Source: Pseudomonas coleopterorum
Lineage (GTDB): Bacteria > Pseudomonadota > Gammaproteobacteria > Pseudomonadales > Pseudomonadaceae
Direction: 5' to 3'
Length of the DNA stretch: 64,000 nt
NCBI RefSeq assembly: GCF_900105555.1
Contig: NZ_FNTZ01000001.1
Span: 2,232,001-2,296,000, forward strand
Shown: positions 45,843 through 54,207 of the stretch, piece after piece
Numbering within the stretch: the first letter of the stretch is position 1
Layout of the letters: each line of letters begins with the position of its first letter
Translations under genes and position numbers: made by a program
Notes under the pieces: model-generated
What the model was told of the DNA's origin: nothing
Databases searched by the model: none
The model's input: only the letters and a program-made list of their open reading frames with translations

Positions 45843-46406
45843 ATGTCGCCTTTGGAATTGTTCGCCGCCACGCTGGGCGTGATCGCGGTGTGGTTGACCG
45901 TGAAGCAGAATTGGCTGTGCTGGCCGATCGGCCTGGTCATGGTGCTGATCTATTCGTACGTGTTCTACGACTACAAGCTGTACTCCAACATGCTGTTGCA
46001 GGTGGTGTACGCCGGCGTCCAGGTCTACGGCTGGTGGCAGTGGACCCGTGGCGATGGGACAGCCGTGGGCCCAGCGGTGACCCGCTTGGCGCCCAGACCT
46101 CTGCTGGGTGGGCTGGCCATCGGCCTGGCGGCGGGCCTGGCCCTGGGCGCGGCGATGGCCACCTGGAGCGATGCCAGCCAGCCGTGGCTGGACGCGTTGC
46201 TCACCGGCTTCAGCCTGGTGGCGCAGTGGTGGATGGCCAACAAACGCGTGCAATGCTGGCCGCTGTGGATCGTGCTGGATGCCATTTTCGTCGGTCTGTT
46301 CATCCATCAGGGCCTGTACCTGACGGCTGCGCTGTATGGCCTGTTCCTGATGCTGGCCGTTCACGGCTGGCACCAGTGGCGCAACAGCGAAGCAATGTCG
46401 CGATGA
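45843..46406 (+). CDS. pnuC: Nicotinamide riboside transporter PnuC
   Basis: 187-aa membrane protein, seven hydrophobic segments. PnuC motifs include LTVKQNWLCWPIGLVMVLIYSYVFYDYKLYSNMLLQVVYAGVQVYGWWQW, with the Trp-rich WxxWxxG-type facial site, and WWMANKRVQCWPLWIVLDAIFVGLF. PnuC facilitates nicotinamide riboside entry, trapped by phosphorylation. The next gene overlaps its stop (ATGA) and encodes the matching kinase, which fixes the function. Confidence 0.93.
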   Translation: MSPLELFAATLGVIAVWLTVKQNWLCWPIGLVMVLIYSYVFYDYKLYSNMLLQVVYAGVQVYGWWQWTRGDGTAVGPAVTRLAPRPLLGGLAIGLAAGLALGAAMATWSDASQPWLDALLTGFSLVAQWWMANKRVQCWPLWIVLDAIFVGLFIHQGLYLTAALYGLFLMLAVHGWHQWRNSEAMSR

Positions 46407-46930
46407 AAGTGGTTGTACTGTGCGGGCCGGAGTCGTCGGGCAAGAGCTGGCTGGCCGAACGCATGCGCGAGCGTATGGGCGCCGTGGTCGTGGGCGAATA
46501 CGTGCGCCATTTCATCGACCGAGAGCAGCGCGACACCTGCTATGCCGACATCGACACCATCGCCCGTGGTCAGCTGGCCTGGGAGGATGCCGCTCGCCGT
46601 AGTCACCCCGCACTGTTGCTGCTCGACACGCACCTGCTGAGCAACCTGCTGTGGAGCCGCACCCTGTTCGACGACTGCCCGGCGTGGCTTGAACCTGCGC
46701 TGCTGGAGCGCCACTACGATGCCCACCTGCTGCTCTCGCCCGAAGGCGTCGAATGGTCCGCGGACGGCCAGCGCTGCCAGCCTGACCTGGCTCAACGGCA
46801 AACCTTTTTTCAGCAAAGCCAGGCATGGCTGCAGGCGCACGCGCTGCCCTGCACCGTGATCAGCGGTGACTGGCTGGCGCGGGAGGCGCAGGTGCTGGCG
46901 AGCATTCGACATGTTCTGGATCAACCCTAG
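46403..46930 (+). CDS. Stand-alone NadR-type ribosylnicotinamide kinase domain (AAA_28 ATPase)
   Basis: 175 aa. P-loop GPESSGKSWLAERM at residues 8-21, GEYVRHFIDRE and LLLLDTHLLSNLLWSRTLFDDCP match the C-terminal kinase domain of NadR. The HTH and NMN-adenylyltransferase domains of full-length NadR are missing. It should phosphorylate imported nicotinamide riboside to NMN. Coupled to pnuC by a 4-base overlap, giving a two-gene NAD salvage operon. Confidence 0.88.
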   Translation: MKVVVLCGPESSGKSWLAERMRERMGAVVVGEYVRHFIDREQRDTCYADIDTIARGQLAWEDAARRSHPALLLLDTHLLSNLLWSRTLFDDCPAWLEPALLERHYDAHLLLSPEGVEWSADGQRCQPDLAQRQTFFQQSQAWLQAHALPCTVISGDWLAREAQVLASIRHVLDQP

Positions 46931-46937
46931 CGTGCAA

Positions 46938-47867
46938 TCAGCGCATGTGATGTTTGTGCAGCAGTCGGTAGAGTGTCGGGCGTGAAACGCCGAGCACCCT
47001 GGCCGCCGTGCTCAGGTTGCCGCCGTGGCGCAGCAGCACGTCGCCAAGCGCCTGACGCTCGGCACGGTGCTTGTAGTCGTTCAGCGTGCCCATCGGCGCG
47101 GTGACCAGGGTTTCGATACCCAGTCCCAGGTCGATGGCTTCGATCTGATTGCCGGGGGCCAGTGCCTGCGCCTGGCGAATCCGGTTCGCCAGCTCGCGGA
47201 CGTTGCCCGGCCAGTCGTGCTCACCCATGGCAATAAGCGCCTCTTGACTGAAAGGACGGTGACGTCGGCCGTTCTCGCGGCTGTAGCGTTGCGCGAAATG
47301 GTTGGCCAGCATGGCCAGGTCGCCATAGCGTTCGCGCAAGGGCACCGCGACGATCTCCAGCACGTTGAGTCGATAGTAGAGGTCTTCGCGCAGCTGTCCC
47401 CGGCTCATGGCCAGCGTCAGATCGGTGTCGCTGGTAGCCAGCACCCGAACGTCCACTTCACCTGCAGCCTTGCGCTGGAGAAAGCGCAGCAGTTGCTCCT
47501 GAACGTCCAGCGGCAAGTCCTGCACCTGTTGCAGCAGCAAGGTTCCGCGATCGGCAGCCTGCAGCACGCTGCCGGACAGCGGATGCACATTGCTCTGCCC
47601 GCAGCCAGGCGCGAACAACGGCGTCTGGCCCGGACGATGGGCGCGGACCTGGCAGTCGAACACGATGAATGGCTGCTGCCTGCGCGGGGACTGCTGGTGC
47701 AGCGCACGCGCAATCAACTGCTTGCCGGTGCCCGCCTCACCGTGGATCAAGACCGGTGAGTCAGTGGCGGCGAATTTGCTGATGAGCTTGTACAGGTCGC
47801 GCATGGGCTGACTATCGCCCAACAGTCCGCAAGGCTCGCAGGGGTAGGCATTCGAATTCACAGGCAT
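46938..47867 (-). CDS. Sigma54-activator-like regulator lacking GAFTGA and Walker B acids
   Basis: 309 aa: AAA+ domain plus C-terminal Fis-type HTH ([24 protein letters not shown]), no receiver or GAF domain. Walker A is GEAGTGKQ (43-50). The segment that should read ELFGHEKGAFTGA is replaced by unrelated residues (about 72-100), and the Walker B motif normally LFLDEI is LLLQQV (Asp-Glu replaced by Gln-Gln, 113-114). YYRLNV with the arginine-finger region and the GNVREL sensor II region remain. It therefore should neither contact sigma54 nor hydrolyse ATP normally, and probably acts as a sigma70-type regulator or repressor (inference). Start ATG at 47867; another five residues upstream (47882). 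Confidence 0.85.
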   Translation of the reverse strand: MPVNSNAYPCEPCGLLGDSQPMRDLYKLISKFAATDSPVLIHGEAGTGKQLIARALHQQSPRRQQPFIVFDCQVRAHRPGQTPLFAPGCGQSNVHPLSGSVLQAADRGTLLLQQVQDLPLDVQEQLLRFLQRKAAGEVDVRVLATSDTDLTLAMSRGQLREDLYYRLNVLEIVAVPLRERYGDLAMLANHFAQRYSRENGRRHRPFSQEALIAMGEHDWPGNVRELANRIRQAQALAPGNQIEAIDLGLGIETLVTAPMGTLNDYKHRAERQALGDVLLRHGGNLSTAARVLGVSRPTLYRLLHKHHMR

Positions 47868-47926
47868 GGCCTTTCCTTGCATGGACGTGCTCGGGAAAAT
47901 ACATCAAAAACAGCGGGTTGCAACTT

Positions 47927-47955
47927 ACGTCAAAATGGTAACGGAAAATTGACGT
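47927..47955. promoter_or_regulatory. Long-spaced inverted repeat upstream of the degenerate activator gene
   Basis: ACGTCAA-N15-TTGACGT, perfect 7-bp arms, 60-90 bases upstream of the regulator start, in the divergent region with the DUF421 gene. Candidate binding site for the Fis-type HTH, i.e. autoregulation. Confidence 0.4.
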
Positions 47956-48079
47956 TTAACCCCCGCCAAGGCTTCAGCACGGACCCTTGACGCCACATAG
48001 GGCGTCAGCGGTACGTCTCGCAGACAGCCAGCACCGCGGGGTGTACAATCGGCGCTTTTGGTCAGGCAAGGGATTGGAA

Positions 48080-48772
48080 ATGCAGGCGTTCGATTGGCAT
48101 CGTGTGCTGCTGGGTGAAGTCAACACGGGCTTTCTCGGTGAGGTGGTCGCCCGCACGCTGATGGCCTATGTGGTGGTCTTCTTGTTCCTCAAGATCGCCG
48201 GGCGACGCGGGGTGCGCCAGCTTTCGCTGTTCGAGCTGGTGGTGATCCTGACGCTGGGTTCGGCGGCTGGCGACGTGACCTTCTACGAGGACGTGCCCAT
48301 CCTGCCGGTGCTGGTGGTGTTCGTGGCGATGATCATCTTCTATCGCCTGACCACCTTTCTGACCGAACGCAGCGGTCGCTTCGGCGAATGGCTGGAAGGC
48401 AAACCGTTTTTGATCATTCGCGACGGCGTGTTCGAACTCAAGGCGCTGCAGAGCGGCAACATCACCCACGCCGAGTTCCTGATGGAACTGCGCCTGCGCG
48501 GCGTCGAGCACCTGGGGCAGGTGCGCCTGGGCATCCTGGAGGTCAATGGCGATGTCAGCCTGTACTTCCACGAGCGCGAAGACGTCAAGCCGGGGCTTTC
48601 GATCCTGCCGCCCGAGCATCGCGTGTCATTGACCAAGGTCGACCGTGAAGACCTGTATGCCTGCGAATACTGCGGTCACCTGGAAACCCTGCGCGATCAG
48701 CAGGCACTGCCCTGCCCTCGCTGTGACAATCCTGTATGGAGCAAGGCCCTGAGCAACCCCCGGGCCAGCTGA
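48080..48772 (+). CDS. DUF421 membrane protein with C-terminal zinc ribbon
   Basis: 230 aa. About three N-terminal transmembrane helices (TLMAYVVVFLFLKIAGRRGVRQLSLFELVVILTLGSAAGDV and PVLVVFVAMIIFYRLTTF), then the DUF421 (YetF-type) cytoplasmic domain (GKPFLIIRDGVFELKALQSGNITHAEFLMELRLRGVEHLGQVRLGILEVNGDVSLYF). A terminal ribbon CEYCGHLETLRDQQALPCPRC (two CxxC pairs) is likely zinc-bound and is not found in all DUF421 proteins. Function unknown. caagggattggaa precedes the ATG at 48080. Confidence 0.88.
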   Translation: MQAFDWHRVLLGEVNTGFLGEVVARTLMAYVVVFLFLKIAGRRGVRQLSLFELVVILTLGSAAGDVTFYEDVPILPVLVVFVAMIIFYRLTTFLTERSGRFGEWLEGKPFLIIRDGVFELKALQSGNITHAEFLMELRLRGVEHLGQVRLGILEVNGDVSLYFHEREDVKPGLSILPPEHRVSLTKVDREDLYACEYCGHLETLRDQQALPCPRCDNPVWSKALSNPRAS

Positions 48773-48774
48773 GG

Positions 48775-49338
48775 CTAGGCCCGTGGCAGATCTTCCAGAT
48801 GCCGGTACTCGGCGTTCAATGCCGATGCCAGGGTGCGGGCCCGACCCAACCGGATCGGCCCCCGCTCCATGTCTACCAGCAATGCCGGGCAGGCCAGTGG
48901 TGCCATGCCGTCCAGCGACTTGAGGCGCCCGTCGGTGAACACCAGGCAGCGCTGGGCCTCCTCGGGATAGCGGCGCCCGCGTTGCTTCAACCAGTCACGG
49001 GCCTGATCCAGCGCCGCAAGCAGCGGCGTGCCGCCACCAGCGCCCAGCTCGGCGAGCCAGGGTTGCAGGGCTGCCGAGGCTTTCAGGCCGTGGCATTGCC
49101 AGATTGGCCCGCTGCCACTGGCAGTCAACAACGCCAGCCGTGCGCGCTGCCAGTAGGCATCGTCGAAGACCTGCGCCAGAACGCCCTTGGCCTCGGCCAG
49201 GGCGCCGTGCCGGCGGGTCGAGGCAGAGGCGTCGACCACCACCAGCCACAGTTGCTGCGCCGCGCTGCGACGTTGCTGCCAGCGCAGGTCATCGCGCTGG
49301 CGCGGTCGGCCTTGCAGCAGCGTGGCCGGCCAGTCCAC
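48775..49338 (-). CDS. VWA-domain cobalt-chelatase subunit part, reached by -1 frameshift from chlI
   Basis: 187 aa from the only standard start (GTG at 49338): VWA domain with MIDAS motif DASAS (residues 36-40), a Thr in GGGTPLLAAL and Asp in VFTDGR. The frame stays open upstream to 49437 and encodes a plausible basic linker (ALSIRPRPADARPGKGHLEQ and following) with no ATG, GTG or TTG. The GTG has no ribosome site. The frame joins the preceding AAA+ gene through a -1 slippery site (49437-49443), giving a 554-aa AAA+/linker/VWA protein like ChlD/BchD. VWA and AAA+ rings together drive metal insertion by CobN. Confidence 0.85.
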   Translation of the reverse strand: MDWPATLLQGRPRQRDDLRWQQRRSAAQQLWLVVVDASASTRRHGALAEAKGVLAQVFDDAYWQRARLALLTASGSGPIWQCHGLKASAALQPWLAELGAGGGTPLLAALDQARDWLKQRGRRYPEEAQRCLVFTDGRLKSLDGMAPLACPALLVDMERGPIRLGRARTLASALNAEYRHLEDLPRA

Positions 49339-49403
49339 CGTACCGGCCGCCGCCGCGCGCGCCGCACCCTGTCGCCCTTGTTCGAGGTGGCCCTTGCCGG
49401 GCC

Positions 49404-49443
49404 GAGCATCCGCTGGGCGCGGACGGATGCTCAGGGCTTTTTT
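49404..49443 (-). promoter_or_regulatory. Programmed -1 ribosomal frameshift signal
   Basis: On the minus strand the AAA+ gene ends ...TGG CCA AAA AAG CCC TGA. The heptamer A-AAA-AAG (49437-49443) is in phase for -1 slippage, the dnaX type. After a 4-base spacer comes a perfect 9-bp stem GAGCATCCG / CGGATGCTC (49424-49432 and 49404-49412) with an 11-base loop. The 0-frame TGA overlaps the stem. A shift continues as GCC CTG AGC into the VWA frame. A GGGCG further downstream could pair with loop CGCCC as a pseudoknot. Confidence 0.85.
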
Positions 49444-50438
49444 GGCCAGCTCGGTACGCTGCGGCGTTCACCTACCGGAACGGCCTGGGCGGGCATGTCG
49501 CCCCACTGGCCCTGACCCGGATCGGAAGGTTGCGCGGCGCTTGCAGCGGGCGGCGGCGGCGGCGCTGGCTTCGACTCGGGCTGGCGCGGGGCCTGGCGGC
49601 GATGGCGCAGGGCGAACTCGGCCACTGCTTCGACGTCCTCGTCGAGAATCTGCTCAGCCCCTCGCCAGGCGGCGTGGGCCCGTGCCGCGCGCAGCCAGAC
49701 CAGGTCGGCACGCAGGCCATCCACGCCCTCGGCGAAACAACGGGTGGTGATGGCTTCCAGCGCCTGATCGCACAGCGGGATCGATTCGAGGCGTTCCCGC
49801 GCCTGCTGGCAGCGCAGCCGCAGCGCTGACTGCGCTGGAGCCCATTGCTCACAGAAGCCTTGGGGATCGCTGTCGAAGGCCAGGCGGCGGCGGATGATCT
49901 GGCCACGTTCGGCGGGCGCCGGCTGGCCGTCCATGGCGATGTTCAAACCGAATCGGTCGAGCAACTGCGGGCGCAACTCCCCTTCCTCCGGGTTCATGGT
50001 GCCGATGAGCACGAATCGCGCTGCATGAGTATGGGAAATACCGTCACGCTCGATGCGGTTGACGCCACTGGCGGCAACGTCCAGCAGCAGGTCGACCAGA
50101 TGGTCGGCGAGCAGGTTGACCTCATCGACGTACAGCACGCCGCCGTCGGCCTTGGCCAGCACACCGGGCGAAAAGCGTGCGCGCCCCTCACCTAAAGCGG
50201 CCTCCAGATCCAGCGTACCCACGAGACGGTCCTCACTGGCACCCAGCGGCAATGTCACCAGCTGGCCATCGGCAAGCAGGTCGGCCAGACCGCGCGCCAG
50301 CGTGCTCTTGGCCATGCCCCGCGGCCCTTCGATCAGCACGCCGCCGATGCGCGGGTCGATGGCGGCCAGGCACAGCGCCAGCTTCAGCGAATCGGCGGCC
50401 ACCACGGCGGCCAGCGGAAAGTGCACGGTGTCGGTCAT
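49431..50438 (-). CDS. AAA+ chelatase subunit, ChlI/BchI-like (0-frame product)
   Basis: 335 aa. MoxR/ChlI AAA+ ATPase: Walker A GPRGMAKST (38-46), Walker B VLYVDEVNLL (101-110), IGTMNPEEGELRPQLLDRFGL (sensor I and arginine finger region), GLRADLVWLRAARAHAAW (sensor II). A Pro-rich linker follows (about 283-310) and the end is VGERRSVPSWPKKP. It lies between cobN and the VWA segment in the cobalamin operon, where ChlI/ChlD-type proteins replace CobS/CobT as the motor for cobalt insertion by CobN. The ATG at 50438 is 13 bases after the cobN stop with gaagagaa upstream; an ATG at 50459 is an alternative. The last lysine codons form the frameshift site. Confidence 0.9.
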   Translation of the reverse strand: MTDTVHFPLAAVVAADSLKLALCLAAIDPRIGGVLIEGPRGMAKSTLARGLADLLADGQLVTLPLGASEDRLVGTLDLEAALGEGRARFSPGVLAKADGGVLYVDEVNLLADHLVDLLLDVAASGVNRIERDGISHTHAARFVLIGTMNPEEGELRPQLLDRFGLNIAMDGQPAPAERGQIIRRRLAFDSDPQGFCEQWAPAQSALRLRCQQARERLESIPLCDQALEAITTRCFAEGVDGLRADLVWLRAARAHAAWRGAEQILDEDVEAVAEFALRHRRQAPRQPESKPAPPPPPAASAAQPSDPGQGQWGDMPAQAVPVGERRSVPSWPKKP

Positions 50439-50451
50439 TGCAGGGTTCTCT

Positions 50452-53400
50452 TCAGGCATCTTCTTCGGTATCCAGCAGCAGGTCTCCCACGGCCTGACGG
50501 TAGTCGCCGGGCTCGGCCCACAGCCCACGTTGCTGAGCTTCGAGCAGGCGTTCAGCCATGTCGCGCAGGGCCGCAGGGTTGTGCTCCTGCAGGAAGCCGC
50601 GGGTGTCCGGGTCGAGCAGGTAGGCGTCGGTGAGCAAGGCGTACTGATGGTCGTCGATCAGGTGGGTGGTGGCATCGAAGGCAAACAGGTTGTCGACCGT
50701 CGCGGCGAGTTCGAAGGCGCCTTTGTAGCCATGTCGCTTGACCCCTTCGATCCACTTGGGATTGGCCGCACGGGCGCGCACCACCCGATTCAGCTCTTCC
50801 TTCAGGGTGCGCACGCGTGGCACGTCGGGTTGGCTGTGGTCGCCGTGGTAGCTGGCCGTCGTCTGTCCGCTCAGGGTTTCCACGGCGGCGAGCATGCCGC
50901 CCTGGAACTGGTAGTAGTCGTTGGAATCGAGCAGGTCGTGCTCGTGGTTGTCCTGGTTCTGCAGCACCGCCTGGACCTGGCCCAGGCGCCGCGCGAACGG
51001 CGCGCGTGCGGCGGTGCCTTCGTCATCCGCGCCATAGGCATAGGCACCCCAGTTCAGGTAAGCCTCGGCGAGGTCTTCGCGGGTCTGCCACAGGCGGCCG
51101 TCGATGGCACCTTGCACACCGGCGCCATAGGCGCCCGGCTTGGCACCGAAGATGCGCCAGCCCGCCTCGCGAGCGGCCTGCTCGGCCGAGACACCCTCGG
51201 CCAGCAACTGAGCCTGTTCGCTGCGAACCTTGGCCGCCAGGGGGTTGAGGTCGTCGGGCTCGTCCAGCGCAGCCACGGCCTGCACCGCTGCATCGAACAG
51301 GCGCAGCAGATTGGCGAAGGCGTCGCGGAAGAAGCCGGACACCCGCAGGGTCACGTCCACCCGCGGGCGGTCGAGCAGGCTGAGCGGCAGAATCTCGAAA
51401 TCGTCCACGCGCTGGCTGCCGGTGGCCCACACCGGCCGCACGCCCATCAGGGCCATGGCCTGGGCAATGTCGTCGCCACCGGTGCGCATGGTCGCCGTGC
51501 CCCATACCGACAGGCCCAGCTGACGCAGGTGGTCGCCATGGTCCTGCAGGTGACGCTCCAGGATCAGGTTGGCCGAGGCGAAGCCGATCCGCCAGGCAGT
51601 GGTGGTCGGCAGGTTGCGCACGTCCACGGAAAAGAAGTTGCGCCCCGTGGGCAACACGTCGAGACGGCCACGGCTGGGCGCCCCGCTCGGCCCGGCGGGC
51701 ACGAAGCGGCCGGCCAGGGCGGCGAGCAGCCCGTGCATCTCGGCCGGCCCGCAGGCATCCAGGCGCGGCGCCACGGTGTCGCGCAGGTGACCGAGAATGA
51801 GTTGCACGTCATCGAAGCCATCACCCAGCTCCAGAGGGCCGTCCAGTGCGCGTTCGATCAACTGTGCGGCGTACAGCTCGAGTCGTTCGCGACCGTCACC
51901 GGCGCTGCGCCACGGTTCGGCGGTCAGCTCGGCCAAGGCTGCTGGCCGAGGCCCGCTCCAGGGGGCGCCGAGGTCGCAGTCGAGCGGGTCGAAGCCCAGC
52001 GCGAAGGCCTTGGCCAAGGCGCGCAGCAGGCTGGCCTGGGCGCCCTGGCCGTTGCCCCGTGGGATGCGCAGCAATGCCAGCAGGGTATCGGCGCGCAGAC
52101 GACCCTGGGGCGACTCGCCGAACACGTGCAGACCGTCGCGAATCTGCGACTCCTTCAGATCGCACAGGAAGGTGTCCAGGCGTGGCAGCCAATCCGCCGG
52201 TTCGGCCCCTTCGGCCATCTGCAGTTCGTGGTCGATGCGGGTCTCGCGCACCAACGCCAGAATGTCCTTTTCCAGGGCCTGGGCGCGGCGCGGATCGAGC
52301 ATCTGCGCGTCGTAGTATTCGTCGGCCAGCAGTTCCAGGTCGCGCAGCGGCCCGTAGGTTTCGGCGCGGGTCAGCGGTGGCATCAGGTGGTCGATGATCA
52401 CCGCCTGGGTGCGGCGCTTGGCCTGGGCACCCTCGCCCGGATCGTTGACGATGAACGGATAGATGTTGGGCATCGGCCCCAGTATCGCGTCGGGCCAGCA
52501 CTGTTCGGAGAGGCCCACACCCTTGCCCGGCAACCACTCCAGGTTGCCGTGCTTGCCGACATGGATCAGCGCATCGGCGCCATAGGTGTGGCGCAGCCAG
52601 AAATAGAACGCCAGATAACCATGGGGCGGCACCAGGTCGGGGTCGTGATAGACCGCGCTGACGTCCACCTGATAGCCACGGGCGGGTTGGATGCCGACGA
52701 AGGTCAGGCCCATGCGTAGGCCGGCGATCATCATCCGGCCGTTGCGGAACATCGGATCGGCTGCCGGCTCGCCCCAGCGTTCGCGGACGGCGGTCTGATT
52801 GGCTTCGGGCAGCAAGGCGAACGCGGCCAGGTAATCGTCCAGCGCCATGCTCTGGGCACAGGGGCGCAGGTCCAGCTGTTCCAGGTCGTTGGTCACGCCA
52901 CCGAGCAAGGCGTGGATCAAGGCCGTGCCGCTGTCGGGCAGATCAGCGACCGGGTAATCCTGCTGCTGCATTGCGCGCAGAATGTTCAGCGCCGCCGCCG
53001 GGGTATCCAGGCCGACGCCGTTACCGATGCGCCCATCGCGGGTCGGGTAGTTCGCCAGCACCAGGGCGACACGCTTGTCGGCATTGGGCAGGCGCGCCAG
53101 GGCGGCCCACTTGCGCGCCAGTTCGGCGACGAAGTCCATTCGCTCGACATGAGCCCGGTAGCACACCACGTCGCTCTGGCTGCGCTCGTTGTGCCAGGCC
53201 AGGTCCTTGAAGCTGATGGCGCGACTGATGATGCGTCCGTCCAGCTCCGGCAAGGCAATGTGCATGGCCAAATCGCGCGCACCCAGGCCCTGCGCGTTGG
53301 CCTGCCACAGCGCCTGGTTGTCCTGGGCGCAGATGGCCTGGATCACTGGAATGTCGCGGCGAAACGGGCGCAGGTGCGGGGTTTCGGGGCTGGACTGGGC

Positions 53401-54204
53401 GAAGCCGGTGGTGTTGAGGATGATCGCCGCATCCACTTCGTCCATCCACGCCTGGACCTGCTCAAGGCACCCCGCTTCCTTGAGGCTGGCCACGGCAATC
53501 GGCAACGGGTTGAGCCCGGCCGCCTGCAGCCTGGCACAGAAGGTATCGACGAAACCGGTGTTGGCCGCCTGCAGGTGCGAGCGATAGAACAGCAACGGCA
53601 CCACAGGCCAGTGCGCTTGCCACTGCGCCTGCCAGTGGGCCAGATCGGCGGTCGGTTGCGCCGGATGGTAGATGACCGTGCGTGGCAGGGCCTGAGGTGC
53701 TTCGCAGGGTTCGGCGCGACCGAACCAGGTATTGCCGAGGTAGCCGAACAGGTTGCGCGCGTTTCCCATGCCGCCCTGGCGCAGGTACTGCCACAAGCGG
53801 TCGGCCTGCTCGGCAGGCACCGTACAGCGCTCGGCCAGTTCGGGATCGGGGCGATCGCAGCCCGGTACCAGGATGACCTGCACGCCCTGCTCGGCCAGTT
53901 GCATCAACTGCTCGACGCCGTAGCGCCAGTAGCCGATGCCGCCGTGCAGGGAAATCAGGATGACCTTGGCGTGGCGCAGCACCTGGTCGACGTAGAGGTC
54001 GACCGAGGCATGATTCTGCACCTGCATGGGGTTGGCCAGGCGCAGGCTGGGGTAGTCCTTCGGCAGATGCCCGCTGGCCTCGGCGAGCAGCGCCAGGTGC
54101 GAATCACCGCTGCAGAGAATCACCAGTTCGGCAGGCGTCTGGCCAAGGTCGGCGATGCTGTCGTCCGGCACGAAGCCGCCCGGCTGGGTTCTCAGCAGGT
54201 GCAT
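50452..54204 (-). CDS. cobN: Cobaltochelatase subunit CobN
   Basis: 1250 aa, normal for CobN. Large catalytic subunit inserting Co(II) into hydrogenobyrinic acid a,c-diamide with ATP-driven partner rings. Family landmarks: ISLHGGIGYWRYGVEQL, VALVLANYPTRDGRIGNGVGLDTPAAALNIL, VDVSAVYHDPDLVPPHGYLAFYFWLRHTYGADALIHVGKHGNLEWLPGKGVGLS, NIYPFIVNDPGEGAQAKRRTQAVIIDHLMPP, RIGFASANLILERHL. It begins 3 bases after cobW and is followed by the chlI/VWA gene, so riboswitch-cobW-cobN-chlI/D is one operon. The very long open frames on the opposite strand are codon-bias shadows. Confidence 0.96.
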   Translation of the reverse strand: MHLLRTQPGGFVPDDSIADLGQTPAELVILCSGDSHLALLAEASGHLPKDYPSLRLANPMQVQNHASVDLYVDQVLRHAKVILISLHGGIGYWRYGVEQLMQLAEQGVQVILVPGCDRPDPELAERCTVPAEQADRLWQYLRQGGMGNARNLFGYLGNTWFGRAEPCEAPQALPRTVIYHPAQPTADLAHWQAQWQAHWPVVPLLFYRSHLQAANTGFVDTFCARLQAAGLNPLPIAVASLKEAGCLEQVQAWMDEVDAAIILNTTGFAQSSPETPHLRPFRRDIPVIQAICAQDNQALWQANAQGLGARDLAMHIALPELDGRIISRAISFKDLAWHNERSQSDVVCYRAHVERMDFVAELARKWAALARLPNADKRVALVLANYPTRDGRIGNGVGLDTPAAALNILRAMQQQDYPVADLPDSGTALIHALLGGVTNDLEQLDLRPCAQSMALDDYLAAFALLPEANQTAVRERWGEPAADPMFRNGRMMIAGLRMGLTFVGIQPARGYQVDVSAVYHDPDLVPPHGYLAFYFWLRHTYGADALIHVGKHGNLEWLPGKGVGLSEQCWPDAILGPMPNIYPFIVNDPGEGAQAKRRTQAVIIDHLMPPLTRAETYGPLRDLELLADEYYDAQMLDPRRAQALEKDILALVRETRIDHELQMAEGAEPADWLPRLDTFLCDLKESQIRDGLHVFGESPQGRLRADTLLALLRIPRGNGQGAQASLLRALAKAFALGFDPLDCDLGAPWSGPRPAALAELTAEPWRSAGDGRERLELYAAQLIERALDGPLELGDGFDDVQLILGHLRDTVAPRLDACGPAEMHGLLAALAGRFVPAGPSGAPSRGRLDVLPTGRNFFSVDVRNLPTTTAWRIGFASANLILERHLQDHGDHLRQLGLSVWGTATMRTGGDDIAQAMALMGVRPVWATGSQRVDDFEILPLSLLDRPRVDVTLRVSGFFRDAFANLLRLFDAAVQAVAALDEPDDLNPLAAKVRSEQAQLLAEGVSAEQAAREAGWRIFGAKPGAYGAGVQGAIDGRLWQTREDLAEAYLNWGAYAYGADDEGTAARAPFARRLGQVQAVLQNQDNHEHDLLDSNDYYQFQGGMLAAVETLSGQTTASYHGDHSQPDVPRVRTLKEELNRVVRARAANPKWIEGVKRHGYKGAFELAATVDNLFAFDATTHLIDDHQYALLTDAYLLDPDTRGFLQEHNPAALRDMAERLLEAQQRGLWAEPGDYRQAVGDLLLDTEEDA

Positions 54205-54207
54205 GGG

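Noticed and set aside
48775..49443. Sequencing-error or ordinary frameshift mutation splitting a chelatase gene
   Set aside because: The junction carries an exact in-phase A-AAA-AAG heptamer with a perfect stem four bases later, too specific for a random break, though it cannot be excluded without read data.
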